A DNA stretch of 64,000 nt from Stutzerimonas frequens (lineage in GTDB: Bacteria > Pseudomonadota > Gammaproteobacteria > Pseudomonadales > Pseudomonadaceae): contig NZ_JAMOHM010000004.1 of NCBI RefSeq assembly GCF_024448335.1, forward strand, positions 338,890-402,889, given 5' to 3'. Within the stretch, counting starts at the first letter, position 1. Each line of letters starts with the position of its first letter. Both the position numbers and the translations under genes were made by a program. The notes under the pieces were generated by a model, which had not been told where the DNA came from, did not search any database, and saw nothing but the letters and a program-made list of their open reading frames with translations. Shown in pieces: positions 51,439 to 60,544 of the stretch.

Positions 51439-53298
51439 GTGCACGTCCTCCTCGCCCTGCTGCTGTGCCTTGGCACGCTCTTGCCCGCCCATGCCGATAC
51501 AGCCGTGATCGGCGCGCATGACAGCGGCCGAAGTCTGAATGCCCATGTGGAATTGCTGATGGACCCCGGCGCCGAGCTACAGGTGACCGATCTGCAGCGC
51601 GCCGAAGTACTGGCGCGCTTTCAGCCGGCGCAAGGCAAGGCCAGCGTCGGCCAGAGTCCGCACCCCTGGTGGGTCAAGGTCACGCTACAGCGGACCAGCG
51701 ACGCGCCGGCGCATTGGTGGCTGGAGGTCGGCTCGGTAACGCTGAAGGACCTGCGCCTATATTTGCCGGACGGTGAGGGTGGCTGGCACGAGCGCCAGTC
51801 CGGCGAGCTGGTCGGCTTCCATGAAGGGCGCGACCATCCCTACCGGCGCATGCTGTTCCGCCTTCCCGACCTGAGCGACCAGCGCCCGCTGACCTTTTAC
51901 CTGCGCAGCTACGACCCGGCCGGCAACTCCTTTCCGCTCAAGGTTTGGCAGCTCGACGCCTTGCAGGAGCAGGCAGTGGGCGAGAACCTGTTTCTCGGCC
52001 TGATCTATGGCCTGATCCTGGCCATGCTGCTATACAACCTGTTCATCTTCCTCAGCCTGCGCGATACCGCCTATTTCTGGTACGTGATGACCACCAGCGG
52101 CGCGCTGCTGATGATTCTGGGCATGACCGGACATGGCTTTCAGTACCTCTGGCCGAACGGACCGGTGCCCTTCTGGCTGGATCGCATCAGCATCCCGGCG
52201 CTCTGGGGTTTCAGCGCCTGCCGCTTCACCCAGACCCTGCTGCAGACCCGCCGTTTCGTGCCCTGGGCCCACCGCCTGCTGACCTTTGCCTTGTGCCTCT
52301 ATATCACGGCCGTACTGCTCAACTTCTCCGGGTTGCGTGCGTTCGGCGCCTGGGTCTTCGTCGTGCTGGCTCTGACTGCGATCCCGGCGTCGCTGTGGGC
52401 CTCGTTCCGCCGCTGGCGCCAGGGCTACTTTCCCGCCCTGCTCTACCTCTGCGGCTTCGGCGTGATCCTGGGCAGCGTCAACCTGCTGTTGTTGCGCGCC
52501 ACCGGCGTGATCCAACCGGCGGCCTGGAGCGGCTACGTCTTTCCGCTGGCGGTGGCGGCCGAGTCCATCCTGTTCTCTTTCGCCCTGGCCTCGCGCATCC
52601 AGATACTCAAGCAGGAGCGCGCGGCGGCACTGGAACACGCCGACCGGGAGAAGTCCGCCCGGCTGAAGCAGGTCCAGGCCAGCGCCGAACAACTCAGCCT
52701 GGCGGTGGAGGCGCGTACCGCCGAGCTGGCGCAGGCCAACCGCGACCTCAGCGAACGGGAAATCGAACTCAAACGGGCCGCCTTCCACGACCCGCTGACC
52801 GAGCTGCCCAACCGGCGCTACCTCATCGAGCGGGTCGAAGCGGCCATGGCCGAGGCAGCGCGGCGCGGTGAGTCGATCGCTCTGCTGCTGATCGATCTGG
52901 ATCACTTCAAGCCGATCAACGACGGTCACGGCCATGATGCCGGTGATCTTCTGTTGCGCACGCTGGGCCAGCGACTGCGCGGCCTGGTGCGCAGCAGCGA
53001 CATGGCGGCCCGGCTGGGTGGGGATGAGTTCGCAATACTGCTGACCGGGCCGAACGTCGAGCAGGACGCCGGCCAGGTCGCCGAACGGCTGCTGCACGAG
53101 CTGTCGCTACCGGTGCGCTACCGGGGCACCAGCCTGGCGGTGACCGTGAGCGTCGGTGCCGCGTTCTTTCCGCAGCATGCCGACGAATTCGCCCGACTCT
53201 ACAAGGCCGCTGACGAGGCGCTCTATCGCGCCAAGCAGCAGGGCCGAGCGAGCTGGGTCCAGCAGGACGGGCGCACGCCGGCCGATCAGCCGATATAG
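51439..53298 (+). CDS. nicD: NicD-like 7TMR-DISM diguanylate cyclase
   Basis: The product is 619 residues from GTG at 51439, with GGGAG six bases upstream. A signal peptide (MHVLLALLLCLGTLLPAHA) precedes a periplasmic 7TMR-DISMED2 domain (about 20-165), seven membrane helices (about 180-385), a coiled coil and a GGDEF domain with GGDEF at 527-531 and the inhibitory RxxD site (RSSD) five residues before. P. aeruginosa NicD (PA4929), in the same position between alr and ygiQ, responds to nutrients such as glutamate in biofilm dispersion. The frame extends on to 49117 antisense to ygiQ, a shadow. Its end overlaps alr by 13 bases. Confidence 0.88.
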   Translation: MHVLLALLLCLGTLLPAHADTAVIGAHDSGRSLNAHVELLMDPGAELQVTDLQRAEVLARFQPAQGKASVGQSPHPWWVKVTLQRTSDAPAHWWLEVGSVTLKDLRLYLPDGEGGWHERQSGELVGFHEGRDHPYRRMLFRLPDLSDQRPLTFYLRSYDPAGNSFPLKVWQLDALQEQAVGENLFLGLIYGLILAMLLYNLFIFLSLRDTAYFWYVMTTSGALLMILGMTGHGFQYLWPNGPVPFWLDRISIPALWGFSACRFTQTLLQTRRFVPWAHRLLTFALCLYITAVLLNFSGLRAFGAWVFVVLALTAIPASLWASFRRWRQGYFPALLYLCGFGVILGSVNLLLLRATGVIQPAAWSGYVFPLAVAAESILFSFALASRIQILKQERAAALEHADREKSARLKQVQASAEQLSLAVEARTAELAQANRDLSEREIELKRAAFHDPLTELPNRRYLIERVEAAMAEAARRGESIALLLIDLDHFKPINDGHGHDAGDLLLRTLGQRLRGLVRSSDMAARLGGDEFAILLTGPNVEQDAGQVAERLLHELSLPVRYRGTSLAVTVSVGAAFFPQHADEFARLYKAADEALYRAKQQGRASWVQQDGRTPADQPI

Positions 53299-54362
53299 CG
53301 GCGCGGCACGCGCCCGGTCACCTTGGTCAGCAGCTCGTAGCCGATGGTGCCGCAGGCCTGGGCGAGCTCGTCAATGGGCATCTGCGTCCCCCACAGCTCC
53401 ACCGCGTCGCCAAGCTGCGCCTGCGGCAAGTCGGTCAGGTCCACGGCGAGCATGTCCATCGACACCCGCCCGGCCAGCGGCACGCGCTGCCCATGGATCA
53501 CCACCGAGGTGCCGGAAGGCGCGGTACGCGGATAACCATCGGCATAGCCGCAGCTGACGGTGCCGATACGCGAAGGACGCTGCGCCACCCAGCTCGCACC
53601 GTAGCCAACGCTTTCACCCACCGGCACGTCGCGCACCGCGATCAGCGCGCCGGTCAGCGTCATCACAGGTTTCAGTCCAAGCTCCCGGGCGCTCAGCTCG
53701 GCGAACGGCGTCGCACCGTAGAGCATGATGCCAGGCCGGATCCAGGCCATATGCGCCTGCGGCAGGGTCAGTACGGCGGCGGAATTGGCCAGCGAGCAGT
53801 TGTCGAACGAGAGCTCCAGCAGCTCTGCGTAGCGCTCCAGCTGGGTGTCGGTCAGGGCGTGGCCACGCTCGTCGGCACAGGCGAAGTGACTGATCAGATT
53901 GAGTTCGCCGACCTGGGCCGCGCCCTTGAGCCGCGCGTGACACTCGCGCAGGCCGTCCACGCCGAAGCCCAGCCGGTGCATGCCCGAGTCCAGCTTGAGC
54001 CAGACGTTCAGCGGGCGCACCAGCTCGGCAGCCAGCAGCCAGTCGGCCTGGCGCTCGTCCTGAACAGCGATGTCCAGCCCCAGCTCAGCCGCTCGTTGGT
54101 ACTCGGATGGCTCGAAGCAGCCCTCCAGCAGCAGGATGCGCGCGTCGGGTGCGCAGCCACGGATCACCTCTGCCTCTTCCAGGCAGGCCACGGCGAAACC
54201 ATCGGCAATTTCGCGCAATGCCGCCACCGCCTCCGGTGCGCCATGCCCATAGGCGTTGGCCTTGACCACGGCGAAGGCCTTGCGCTGTGGTGCGCATTGC
54301 TTGGCGAGCAGATAGTTGTGGCGAAGCGCGGTCAGATCGACCGTGGCAACCAGCGGACGCAT
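53286..54362 (-). CDS. alr: Alanine racemase
   Basis: The product is 358 residues, the normal length. PLP binds Lys34 in AVVKANAYGHG; the second catalytic base is the Tyr of GESVGYGASW. It interconverts L- and D-alanine for cell-wall synthesis. The ATG at 54362 gives the amino end MRPLVATVDLTALRHNY; the frame is open to 54701 as a shadow of dnaB's end. The gene lies after dnaB on the same strand and its 3' end overlaps the convergent nicD end by 13 bases. Confidence 0.95.
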   Translation of the reverse strand: MRPLVATVDLTALRHNYLLAKQCAPQRKAFAVVKANAYGHGAPEAVAALREIADGFAVACLEEAEVIRGCAPDARILLLEGCFEPSEYQRAAELGLDIAVQDERQADWLLAAELVRPLNVWLKLDSGMHRLGFGVDGLRECHARLKGAAQVGELNLISHFACADERGHALTDTQLERYAELLELSFDNCSLANSAAVLTLPQAHMAWIRPGIMLYGATPFAELSARELGLKPVMTLTGALIAVRDVPVGESVGYGASWVAQRPSRIGTVSCGYADGYPRTAPSGTSVVIHGQRVPLAGRVSMDMLAVDLTDLPQAQLGDAVELWGTQMPIDELAQACGTIGYELLTKVTGRVPRRYIG

Positions 54363-54486
54363 GGGGCTGTTCCTGTACAACGGCGGGTGAGGCAGGAATC
54401 TTACTCCGCTCGGCACGACCTTGCAGAGCGGAGCTTGGCGAGGGGCATGGACGACGCCCTCCGCCGCCGCTTGGCGAGACGGCCGA

Positions 54487-55881
54487 CTACTCGTCGTCGA
54501 ACTGATAGCTGCCCGGCGCGAGGTTCTCGAAGCGCGAGTACTTGCCGAGGAACGCCAGCCGGGTGGTGCCGATCGGACCGTTCCGTTGCTTGCCGATGAT
54601 GATCTCGGCGACGCCCTTGTACTCGGTTTCCGGGTGATACACCTCGTCGCGGTAGACGAACATGATGATGTCCGCGTCCTGCTCGATTGCCCCCGATTCA
54701 CGAAGGTCGGAGTTCACCGGGCGCTTGTTGGGTCGCTGCTCCAGCGAGCGGTTGAGCTGAGACAGGGCGATCACCGGGCAATTGAACTCCTTCGCCAGGC
54801 CTTTCAGCGAGCGCGAGATCTCGGAAATCTCGTTGACCCGGCTGTCACCGCTGGAGCCAGGAATCTGCATCAGCTGCAGGTAGTCGACCATGATCATGGC
54901 GATCTCACCGTGCTCGCGAGCCAGGCGCCGTGTGCGCGCACGCATCTCCGATGGGCTGATGCCGGCGGTATCGTCGATGAACAGCTTGCGGTCATTGAGC
55001 AGATTCACCGCCGAGGTCAGCCGCGGCCAGTCGTCATCATCGAGCTTACCGGCCCGCACCTTGGTCTGGTCGATGCGCCCGAGCGAAGCGAGCATACGAA
55101 TGACGATGGAGTCGGCGGGCATCTCCAGCGAGAACACCAGCACCGCCTTGTCGGTACGCAGCACGGCATTCTCCACCAGGTTCATGGCGAAGGTGGTCTT
55201 GCCCATCGACGGACGGCCGGCAACGATGATCAGGTCGGCCGGCTGCAGGCCGCTGGTGGCTTCATCCAGATCGGTGAAGCCGGTGGACAGGCCTGTGATC
55301 GCCTCGCCGGCGTTGAACAGCGTGTCGATGCGATCGATGGCCTTGACCAGGATGTCGTTGATGCCGACCGGGCCGCCGGTCTTCGGACGCGCTTCGGCGA
55401 TCTGGAAGATCAGCCGCTCGGCTTCATCGAGGATTTCCTCGCCGGTGCGGCCCTGCGGAGCATAGGCGCTGTCAGCGATTTCGTTGCTGATGCCGATCAG
55501 CTGGCGCAGCGTGGCGCGCTCGCGAATGATCTGCGCGTAGGCCTTGATGTTCGCCACCGACGGCGTGTTCTTCGCCAGCTCGCCAAGATAGGCCAGACCG
55601 CCGACCTGGGACAGGTGCCCCTCCTTGTCCAGCTGCTCGGACAGGGTGACCACGTCAAACGGCGAGTTGCGTTCGGCCAGGGCGAAGATGGCGCGGAAGA
55701 TGAGGCGATGATCGTGACGATAGAAATCACCGTCGGAGACCTGGTCGAGCACGCGCTCCCAGGCATTGTTGTCCAGCATCAGACCGCCAAGCACCGCCTG
55801 CTCAGCCTCGATGGAGTGTGGCGGCACCTTGAGCGCGGCGGTTTCCAGATCGTATTGCTGGGGGACACTGATGTCGTTCAT
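54487..55881 (-). CDS. dnaB: Replicative DNA helicase DnaB
   Basis: The product is 464 residues. The N-terminal DnaG-binding domain (PHSIEAEQAVLGGLMLDN, about 20-125) is followed by the RecA-like helicase with Walker A GRPSMGKTTFAMNL, and IMVDYLQLM as Walker B. It is the hexameric 5'-3' replication fork helicase. The intein insertion site GRPSMGKT is uninterrupted. It lies 105 bases after rplI. Confidence 0.97.
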   Translation of the reverse strand: MNDISVPQQYDLETAALKVPPHSIEAEQAVLGGLMLDNNAWERVLDQVSDGDFYRHDHRLIFRAIFALAERNSPFDVVTLSEQLDKEGHLSQVGGLAYLGELAKNTPSVANIKAYAQIIRERATLRQLIGISNEIADSAYAPQGRTGEEILDEAERLIFQIAEARPKTGGPVGINDILVKAIDRIDTLFNAGEAITGLSTGFTDLDEATSGLQPADLIIVAGRPSMGKTTFAMNLVENAVLRTDKAVLVFSLEMPADSIVIRMLASLGRIDQTKVRAGKLDDDDWPRLTSAVNLLNDRKLFIDDTAGISPSEMRARTRRLAREHGEIAMIMVDYLQLMQIPGSSGDSRVNEISEISRSLKGLAKEFNCPVIALSQLNRSLEQRPNKRPVNSDLRESGAIEQDADIIMFVYRDEVYHPETEYKGVAEIIIGKQRNGPIGTTRLAFLGKYSRFENLAPGSYQFDDE

Positions 55882-55985
55882 GGCACTCGAAATTCGAAAC
55901 TACGGAAAAAACAAAGGGCACGTTCCACTCGCGCGGAAACGTGCCCGATGTTACTCGTCAGGCACCAGCGGTGCCAGACGACGGC

Positions 55986-56432
55986 TTAGCCGGCTACGAC
56001 GATCAGCTTGACGGTCGCTTCGACGTCGGTGTGCAGGTGCACAGCCACGTCGTATTCGCCGGTCTGGCGAATGGTGCCGTTCGGCAGACGAACTTCGCTC
56101 TTGGCCACTTCGACGCCGGAGGCGGTCAGGGCATCGGCGATGTCGGCAGTGCCGATGGAACCGAACAGCTTGCCCTCATCGCCCGCGGTAGCGGTGATGG
56201 TGACTTCCAGTTCGGCCAGCTGAGCAGCGCGAGTTTCGGCAGAAGCCTTCTTCTCGGCAGCCGCTTTTTCCAGCTCGGCGCGGCGGGCTTCGAACTCGGC
56301 GATGTTGGCCGGGGTCGCAGCGGTAGCCTTGCCTTGCGGCAGCAGGTAGTTACGGCCGTAACCGGCCTTGACGTTTACCTTGTCGCCCAGGTTGCCCAGG
56401 TTGGCGATCTTTTCCAGCAGGATGACTTCCAT
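55986..56432 (-). CDS. rplI: 50S ribosomal protein L9
   Basis: The product is 148 residues, the standard length. The N-terminal domain ([19 protein letters not shown]) and [13 protein letters not shown] are the L9 signature, then the long connecting helix and a C-terminal RNA-binding domain. It binds 23S rRNA. It follows the DUF2232 gene by 21 bases in the rpsF-rpsR-rplI cluster. Confidence 0.98.
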   Translation of the reverse strand: MEVILLEKIANLGNLGDKVNVKAGYGRNYLLPQGKATAATPANIAEFEARRAELEKAAAEKKASAETRAAQLAELEVTITATAGDEGKLFGSIGTADIADALTASGVEVAKSEVRLPNGTIRQTGEYDVAVHLHTDVEATVKLIVVAG

Positions 56433-56453
56433 TTGAGTCTTACCTCTTAACTT

Positions 56454-57347
56454 TTAACCTTCACCGTTCGCAGGTCCCGCGCCGTTCTTGCCGGCCGCGC
56501 GACCACGAAAATCAAACAGACTGTCGACAATGGCCAAAACGGCCAGTAGCGGATAAATCAACTGCATGAACAGCACCAGCGTGACGTACAGCCCCACCAG
56601 CCAGAACCGCGGCAAGCGCCCTTGAGCGACCAACCCGTGCATCAGTGCGAGACCGGCAAACACCAGCGGCACGCTGCACAGGGGCGTCAGTACGGCCAAC
56701 TGCGCACCGAGATTCGGCCCCAGCAGCATGCCCAGCAACAGCAGTGTCGCCAGTAGCGGCGGAAACCGCAGCGCTCGAAACTCGCTGCCGAAACCGCCCG
56801 GGTTGTACAGCGCGGCTTGCCAGTAGCGCCCAAGCATCAGGCTCAGCAGGGTGACGATTTGCAGCAGCGCAGCCAGCAGGCCGGTCAGCACCGGTATCAG
56901 CAGCGCCTCAAACCGACCACGCTCTTCCACCGACAGCTGCTCGTAGGCACCCGACAACGCATCGGGCAATACCTTCTGCAGCTCACCAGCCAACGCCGCG
57001 ATCGGCTCGCCGAATACCGCACCGAGCGCCCAGACATACAGCAGTCCCAGGCCCACGCTGCTTAACATCACCCGCACCCATGACGCCTGACCGCGCAGTA
57101 CCAGGGCCAAGCCCAGCGTACCCAGCAATACCAGCAGGGTCCGCGGATCGCCGAAGTACCACCAGGCCAGGGCCGGTATCACGGCCCACACCAGCACACT
57201 CAATGCATCGTTCAGACCGCGCCGCAACAGCACGAGACTGCCCGCGGCAGCACTCAGCCAGAACAGCATGGGCAGTGCCGCTGCACCGGCCACCACGAAG
57301 ATGGCCTGCATGCGGCCGCGCATGATGAACTCAGCCAGGGCGCGCAT
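56454..57347 (-). CDS. DUF2232 (YybS-like) polytopic membrane protein
   Basis: The product is 297 residues and mostly hydrophobic, with about eight membrane helices (AIFVVAGAAALPMLFWLSAAAG, LLLLGMLLGPNLGAQLAVL, LYVTLVLFMQLIYPLLAVLAI). It matches the DUF2232 family, found between rpsR and rplI in pseudomonads (PA4933). Function is unknown; related proteins have been likened to ECF-transporter-type membrane subunits. A short basic tail ends the protein in the cytoplasm. Confidence 0.85.
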   Translation of the reverse strand: MRALAEFIMRGRMQAIFVVAGAAALPMLFWLSAAAGSLVLLRRGLNDALSVLVWAVIPALAWWYFGDPRTLLVLLGTLGLALVLRGQASWVRVMLSSVGLGLLYVWALGAVFGEPIAALAGELQKVLPDALSGAYEQLSVEERGRFEALLIPVLTGLLAALLQIVTLLSLMLGRYWQAALYNPGGFGSEFRALRFPPLLATLLLLGMLLGPNLGAQLAVLTPLCSVPLVFAGLALMHGLVAQGRLPRFWLVGLYVTLVLFMQLIYPLLAVLAIVDSLFDFRGRAAGKNGAGPANGEG

Positions 57348-57381
57348 GCGATCTATCCTTTACTTCTGTCGACCAGCCGGA

Positions 57382-57612
57382 TCAACGGCCGTGGCTGTCG
57401 GTGTAGGGCAGCAGGGCCAGGTAGCGGGCGCGCTTGATAGCGGTGGCCAGCTGACGCTGATAACGTGCCTTGGTTCCGGTGATACGGCTAGGAACGATCT
57501 TGCCGGTCTCGGAGATGTAGGCCTTCAGGGTGTTGAGATCCTTGTAATCGATCTCTTTCACGCCTTCGGCGGTGAAACGGCAGAACTTACGACGACGGAA
57601 AAAACGTGCCAT
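57382..57612 (-). CDS. rpsR: 30S ribosomal protein S18
   Basis: The product is 76 residues with the S18 signature [20 protein letters not shown] and [23 protein letters not shown] end. It binds with S6 in the 30S platform. It lies 28 bases after rpsF. Confidence 0.98.
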   Translation of the reverse strand: MARFFRRRKFCRFTAEGVKEIDYKDLNTLKAYISETGKIVPSRITGTKARYQRQLATAIKRARYLALLPYTDSHGR

Positions 57613-57640
57613 GAAATAGGCTCCTCAATAGATCCGTGGA

Positions 57641-58060
57641 TTACTCGTCAGCGTTGTTATCGCTGCTGTCACTGTCGCTCTCGTTGGAGCCGTCAGTGTT
57701 TTCAGGGCGATCACGACGCTCGCGGCGCTCGCTACGGTTTTCCTCGGCCTTGAGCATTTCGGACTGCTCGGTCACGGCCTCGTCGCGACGAATGATCAGG
57801 TTGCGGATGACAGCGTCGTTGTAGCGGAAGTTGTCTTCCAGCTCGGCCAGAGCCTTGCCGCTGCACTCGACGTTCAGCATCACGTAGTGAGCCTTGTGCA
57901 CGTTGTTGATGGCATAAGCCAGCTGACGACGGCCCCAGTCTTCCAGGCGATGGATCTTGCCACCGTCTTCTTCGATCAGCTTGGTGTAACGCTCCACCAT
58001 GCCGCCGACCTGCTCGCTCTGGTCCGGGTGAACCAGAAAGATGATTTCGTAATGACGCAT
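57641..58060 (-). CDS. rpsF: 30S ribosomal protein S6
   Basis: The product is 139 residues. It begins [20 protein letters not shown], with the RRNM-like core containing [20 protein letters not shown]; the C-terminal 35 residues are acidic and Asn/Ser/Asp-rich, as is common. S6 heterodimerises with S18. The first gene of the cluster, with a clear promoter and a leader hairpin upstream. Confidence 0.98.
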   Translation of the reverse strand: MRHYEIIFLVHPDQSEQVGGMVERYTKLIEEDGGKIHRLEDWGRRQLAYAINNVHKAHYVMLNVECSGKALAELEDNFRYNDAVIRNLIIRRDEAVTEQSEMLKAEENRSERRERRDRPENTDGSNESDSDSSDNNADE

Positions 58061-58081
58061 AACTGCTCCTTACGGGTTGCA

Positions 58082-58104
58082 GCCTGCCGACGATGCGGTC
58101 AGGC
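58082..58104 (-). promoter_or_regulatory. Candidate S6:S18 autoregulatory hairpin in the rpsF leader
   Basis: On the mRNA, GCCTG and CAGGC close a stem, with an inner CCG and CGG around a CATCGT loop and one unpaired A. It ends about 20 bases before the rpsF start. A CCG-containing hairpin at this place is the known type of target for S6:S18 feedback. This case is inferred. Confidence 0.45.
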
Positions 58105-58175
58105 AAGGAGTGAATGACTTGTTTTCTTGCCTGTAGAAAGGCGCGCAAACGCCTGCCATCCAGGCAAGGGGCGCC

Positions 58176-58204
58176 ATTCTAGAGAAGGGCCGGCGGTGGC
58201 GCAA
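58176..58204 (-). promoter_or_regulatory. Sigma-70 promoter of the rpsF operon
   Basis: TTGCGC (58204-58199), 17 bases, TAGAAT (58181-58176) on the minus strand. It lies 115 bases before the start codon, leaving a leader that contains the hairpin at 58082-58104. Confidence 0.6.
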
Positions 58205-58239
58205 GGCAAGCTGGTGATTATTTGACCAGCCCGAGCAGG

Positions 58240-60378
58240 TTAGCGGCTTGCCGCAGCCCTTTCGCTACGAATCGCGTCGAGCAGCTCGCGAACCTGATGG
58301 ATATCGTAGGGCTTGATCATCGTGCGCAGTCGATCGATCCCCACCTCGGCAGGACTGACGGCATACCCCGAGGCAATCACCAGCGCAAGCTCAGGATGAC
58401 GGGCGCCAGCCTGGCGCGCGAGGTCGATTCCACTCATTCCTGCCAAACCGACATCGGTAAGCAGCACATCGAACGGCTGCCGATCCAGGAATCCCAGCGC
58501 CTCCTCAGCCGTCTCGCTGACCTCGACCCGATGGCCAAGCTCCGTCAAGACCTCCCCGGTCAGCATGCGCAACGTGGGATCGTCCTCGACGAACAGAATC
58601 CTCAGTCCTGCATCGTCGACGGTCAACGAGCCGTCCGACTCCGGCTGCGCGGGCTCGCGCTCGCGCTCGCTGACGGCGTCGGACTCTGCGTTCTCGCCCG
58701 CACTGCGCGGCAGATGAACATGCACCGCCGCACCACCGTTGTCACCGCTGCCCAGCGTCACGAAACCGCCACTCTGCTTGACGAATCCGTAGACCATGCT
58801 CAAGCCGAGACCCGACGCGTTGCTCTCCTGCTTGGTGGTAAAAAAGGGCTCGAACGCCCGGGCTCGAACCTCGTCACTCATACCACTGCCCTGGTCGATG
58901 ACGCTGAGCAGTACATAATCCCCAGGCTGCTCCAACGCTTCGTCATTCAGCGAGCGATTCTCAAGACGCAGCACCAACCGGCCGCGCCCGGCCATCGCGT
59001 CACGCGCGTTGGCCGCCAGGTTCAGCACCACGCTCTGCAGGTTTCCGACATCGACAAAGACCGGCCAGGGCCGACCTACGACATCCAATTCAACCTGCAC
59101 CGCAGACCCGAGAGCGCCATCGAGCAACTCATGCATCTGCTCCAGCAGATCGGGCAGATACACCTGCCGGGGCAGCAGCGGCTGGCGGCTGGCGAATGCC
59201 AGCAGCTGCGAGGCAAGGCGCGCGCCCTTCTCGACCCCACTGACCGCCGAGTTCAGACGTCTTGCAGCCGTTTCATCGTTGCCGAGGCTGCGACGCAAAA
59301 GCTGCAGGTTGCCTCCGATGATCTGCAGCATGTTGTTGAAGTCATGGGCGATACCGCCTGTCAGCTTGCCCACCGCCTCAAGGCGCTGAGCCTGTTGCAG
59401 GGCCTGTTCGGCGACCTGCCGCTCCGCCTCGCTCTGCTCGAGCGCCTGGGTCCGCTCGCGTACCAGCTCCTCGAGATGCTCACGATAGCGCTGCAATTCC
59501 GTTTCGTTGCGCTGCTGCTCGGTTACATCCTGCCCCTGCACGAAGATGCCGGTGACGTTGCCCTCGTTCTCGATGATCGGCTGCAGCACGAAGTCCAGGA
59601 TCGTCTCTTCCGGCTCCCGGTCCGCTTGGCGCTTGAGAAACAGCGACACGCGCTTGCCGATGTAGGATCGACCCGTGCGGTAGACCTCGTCCAGCAGGTC
59701 GATCAGCCCCTGGTCGACAACTTCGGGCAGGCCCTCGCGAACCGCCTTACCCAGCAGCTGGCGATGCCCGGTCACATCTCGGTAAGCATCGTTGACCAGT
59801 TCGTAGACGTGATTCGGCCCGCGCAGGAAACAGACGAATCCAGGCGCCTGGGCGAAGAGCCGCCGCAACTGCTCGCCCTCGGATTGCAGCAGCCTGGCGC
59901 GGGACATGACGCCTTGTTCGAGCTGCTGCACAGGCTGATGCCCGGCAACCTGCTTCAGCGAATCCTTCATGGCCTGCAGCTCGGTGATGTCGGAGGTGTG
60001 CTGCAGTATGGCCACGACTTCACCCTGCTCATCGAGGATCGGAGTGTGCGTGGCACTCCAGTAGCGATCCTCGTAGACGGGGCCAAGCGGCGTATGGCGT
60101 GCAATGGAATAACGGATAACCGGCAGCGTATCGACCGCCTTGCGGCTGAGCACACGAGCAAAGGAGTCGAGCAGCTCCTGCACACGAGTCGTCTCGGGGC
60201 TGAGCGGGTCTGCTGCGAACGCTTCGTGAAGGCGCTGCCCCTGGATCTCCTCCAGCCTGCGGCCGGTCAGGGCCAGGTAAGCCGCGTTGGCATCGAGGAT
60301 GACCAGATCGCGATCGAGCAGAACATAGGCGTTCGGCGACAGCCGGAACAGACTCTCGAAAGACGGGCGCTGCTGCAT
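58240..60378 (-). CDS. Soluble PAS hybrid histidine kinase
   Basis: The product is 712 residues without membrane segments. Two PAS domains (about 7-125, SPNAYVLLDRDLVILDANAA; about 175-300, APGFVCFLRGPNHVYELVND) are followed by a coiled coil, then the kinase core with phosphorylated His345 in GGIAHDFNNML, N-box LAANARDAM and G-boxes, and a C-terminal receiver with Asp642 (VLLTDVGLAGMSG). No output partner lies nearby. It starts with GGAGG four bases before the ATG. In P. aeruginosa rpsF follows rlmB directly; the kinase is therefore extra at this site. The signal is unknown. Confidence 0.88.
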   Translation of the reverse strand: MQQRPSFESLFRLSPNAYVLLDRDLVILDANAAYLALTGRRLEEIQGQRLHEAFAADPLSPETTRVQELLDSFARVLSRKAVDTLPVIRYSIARHTPLGPVYEDRYWSATHTPILDEQGEVVAILQHTSDITELQAMKDSLKQVAGHQPVQQLEQGVMSRARLLQSEGEQLRRLFAQAPGFVCFLRGPNHVYELVNDAYRDVTGHRQLLGKAVREGLPEVVDQGLIDLLDEVYRTGRSYIGKRVSLFLKRQADREPEETILDFVLQPIIENEGNVTGIFVQGQDVTEQQRNETELQRYREHLEELVRERTQALEQSEAERQVAEQALQQAQRLEAVGKLTGGIAHDFNNMLQIIGGNLQLLRRSLGNDETAARRLNSAVSGVEKGARLASQLLAFASRQPLLPRQVYLPDLLEQMHELLDGALGSAVQVELDVVGRPWPVFVDVGNLQSVVLNLAANARDAMAGRGRLVLRLENRSLNDEALEQPGDYVLLSVIDQGSGMSDEVRARAFEPFFTTKQESNASGLGLSMVYGFVKQSGGFVTLGSGDNGGAAVHVHLPRSAGENAESDAVSEREREPAQPESDGSLTVDDAGLRILFVEDDPTLRMLTGEVLTELGHRVEVSETAEEALGFLDRQPFDVLLTDVGLAGMSGIDLARQAGARHPELALVIASGYAVSPAEVGIDRLRTMIKPYDIHQVRELLDAIRSERAAASR

Positions 60379-60426
60379 ACAACCTCCATGGTACGAGCCT
60401 GACGCCGCGTAACGAACTCAGCGAGA

Positions 60427-60445
60427 CCCCGGCAGCACTCCGGGG
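60427..60445. terminator. Stem-loop between rlmB and the hybrid kinase gene
   Basis: CCCCGG (60427-60432) and CCGGGG (60440-60445) around a seven-base loop. It might end rlmB transcription, but no T-run follows it on the minus strand. Confidence 0.4.
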
Positions 60446-60544
60446 CTCTCAAGCGAAAAAATCGAACAGCCGCTATCCGGCGGGCCTGGGACAGCGATTG
60501 ACCACAAAAAGACCGATCGGTTTCAGTACATGCGTCGCCTGGCG

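Noticed and set aside
60512..60521. ACCGATCGGT palindrome upstream of the hybrid kinase gene
   Set aside because: Ten-base palindromes are common in this composition; without a second copy or a known regulator it is not called an operator.
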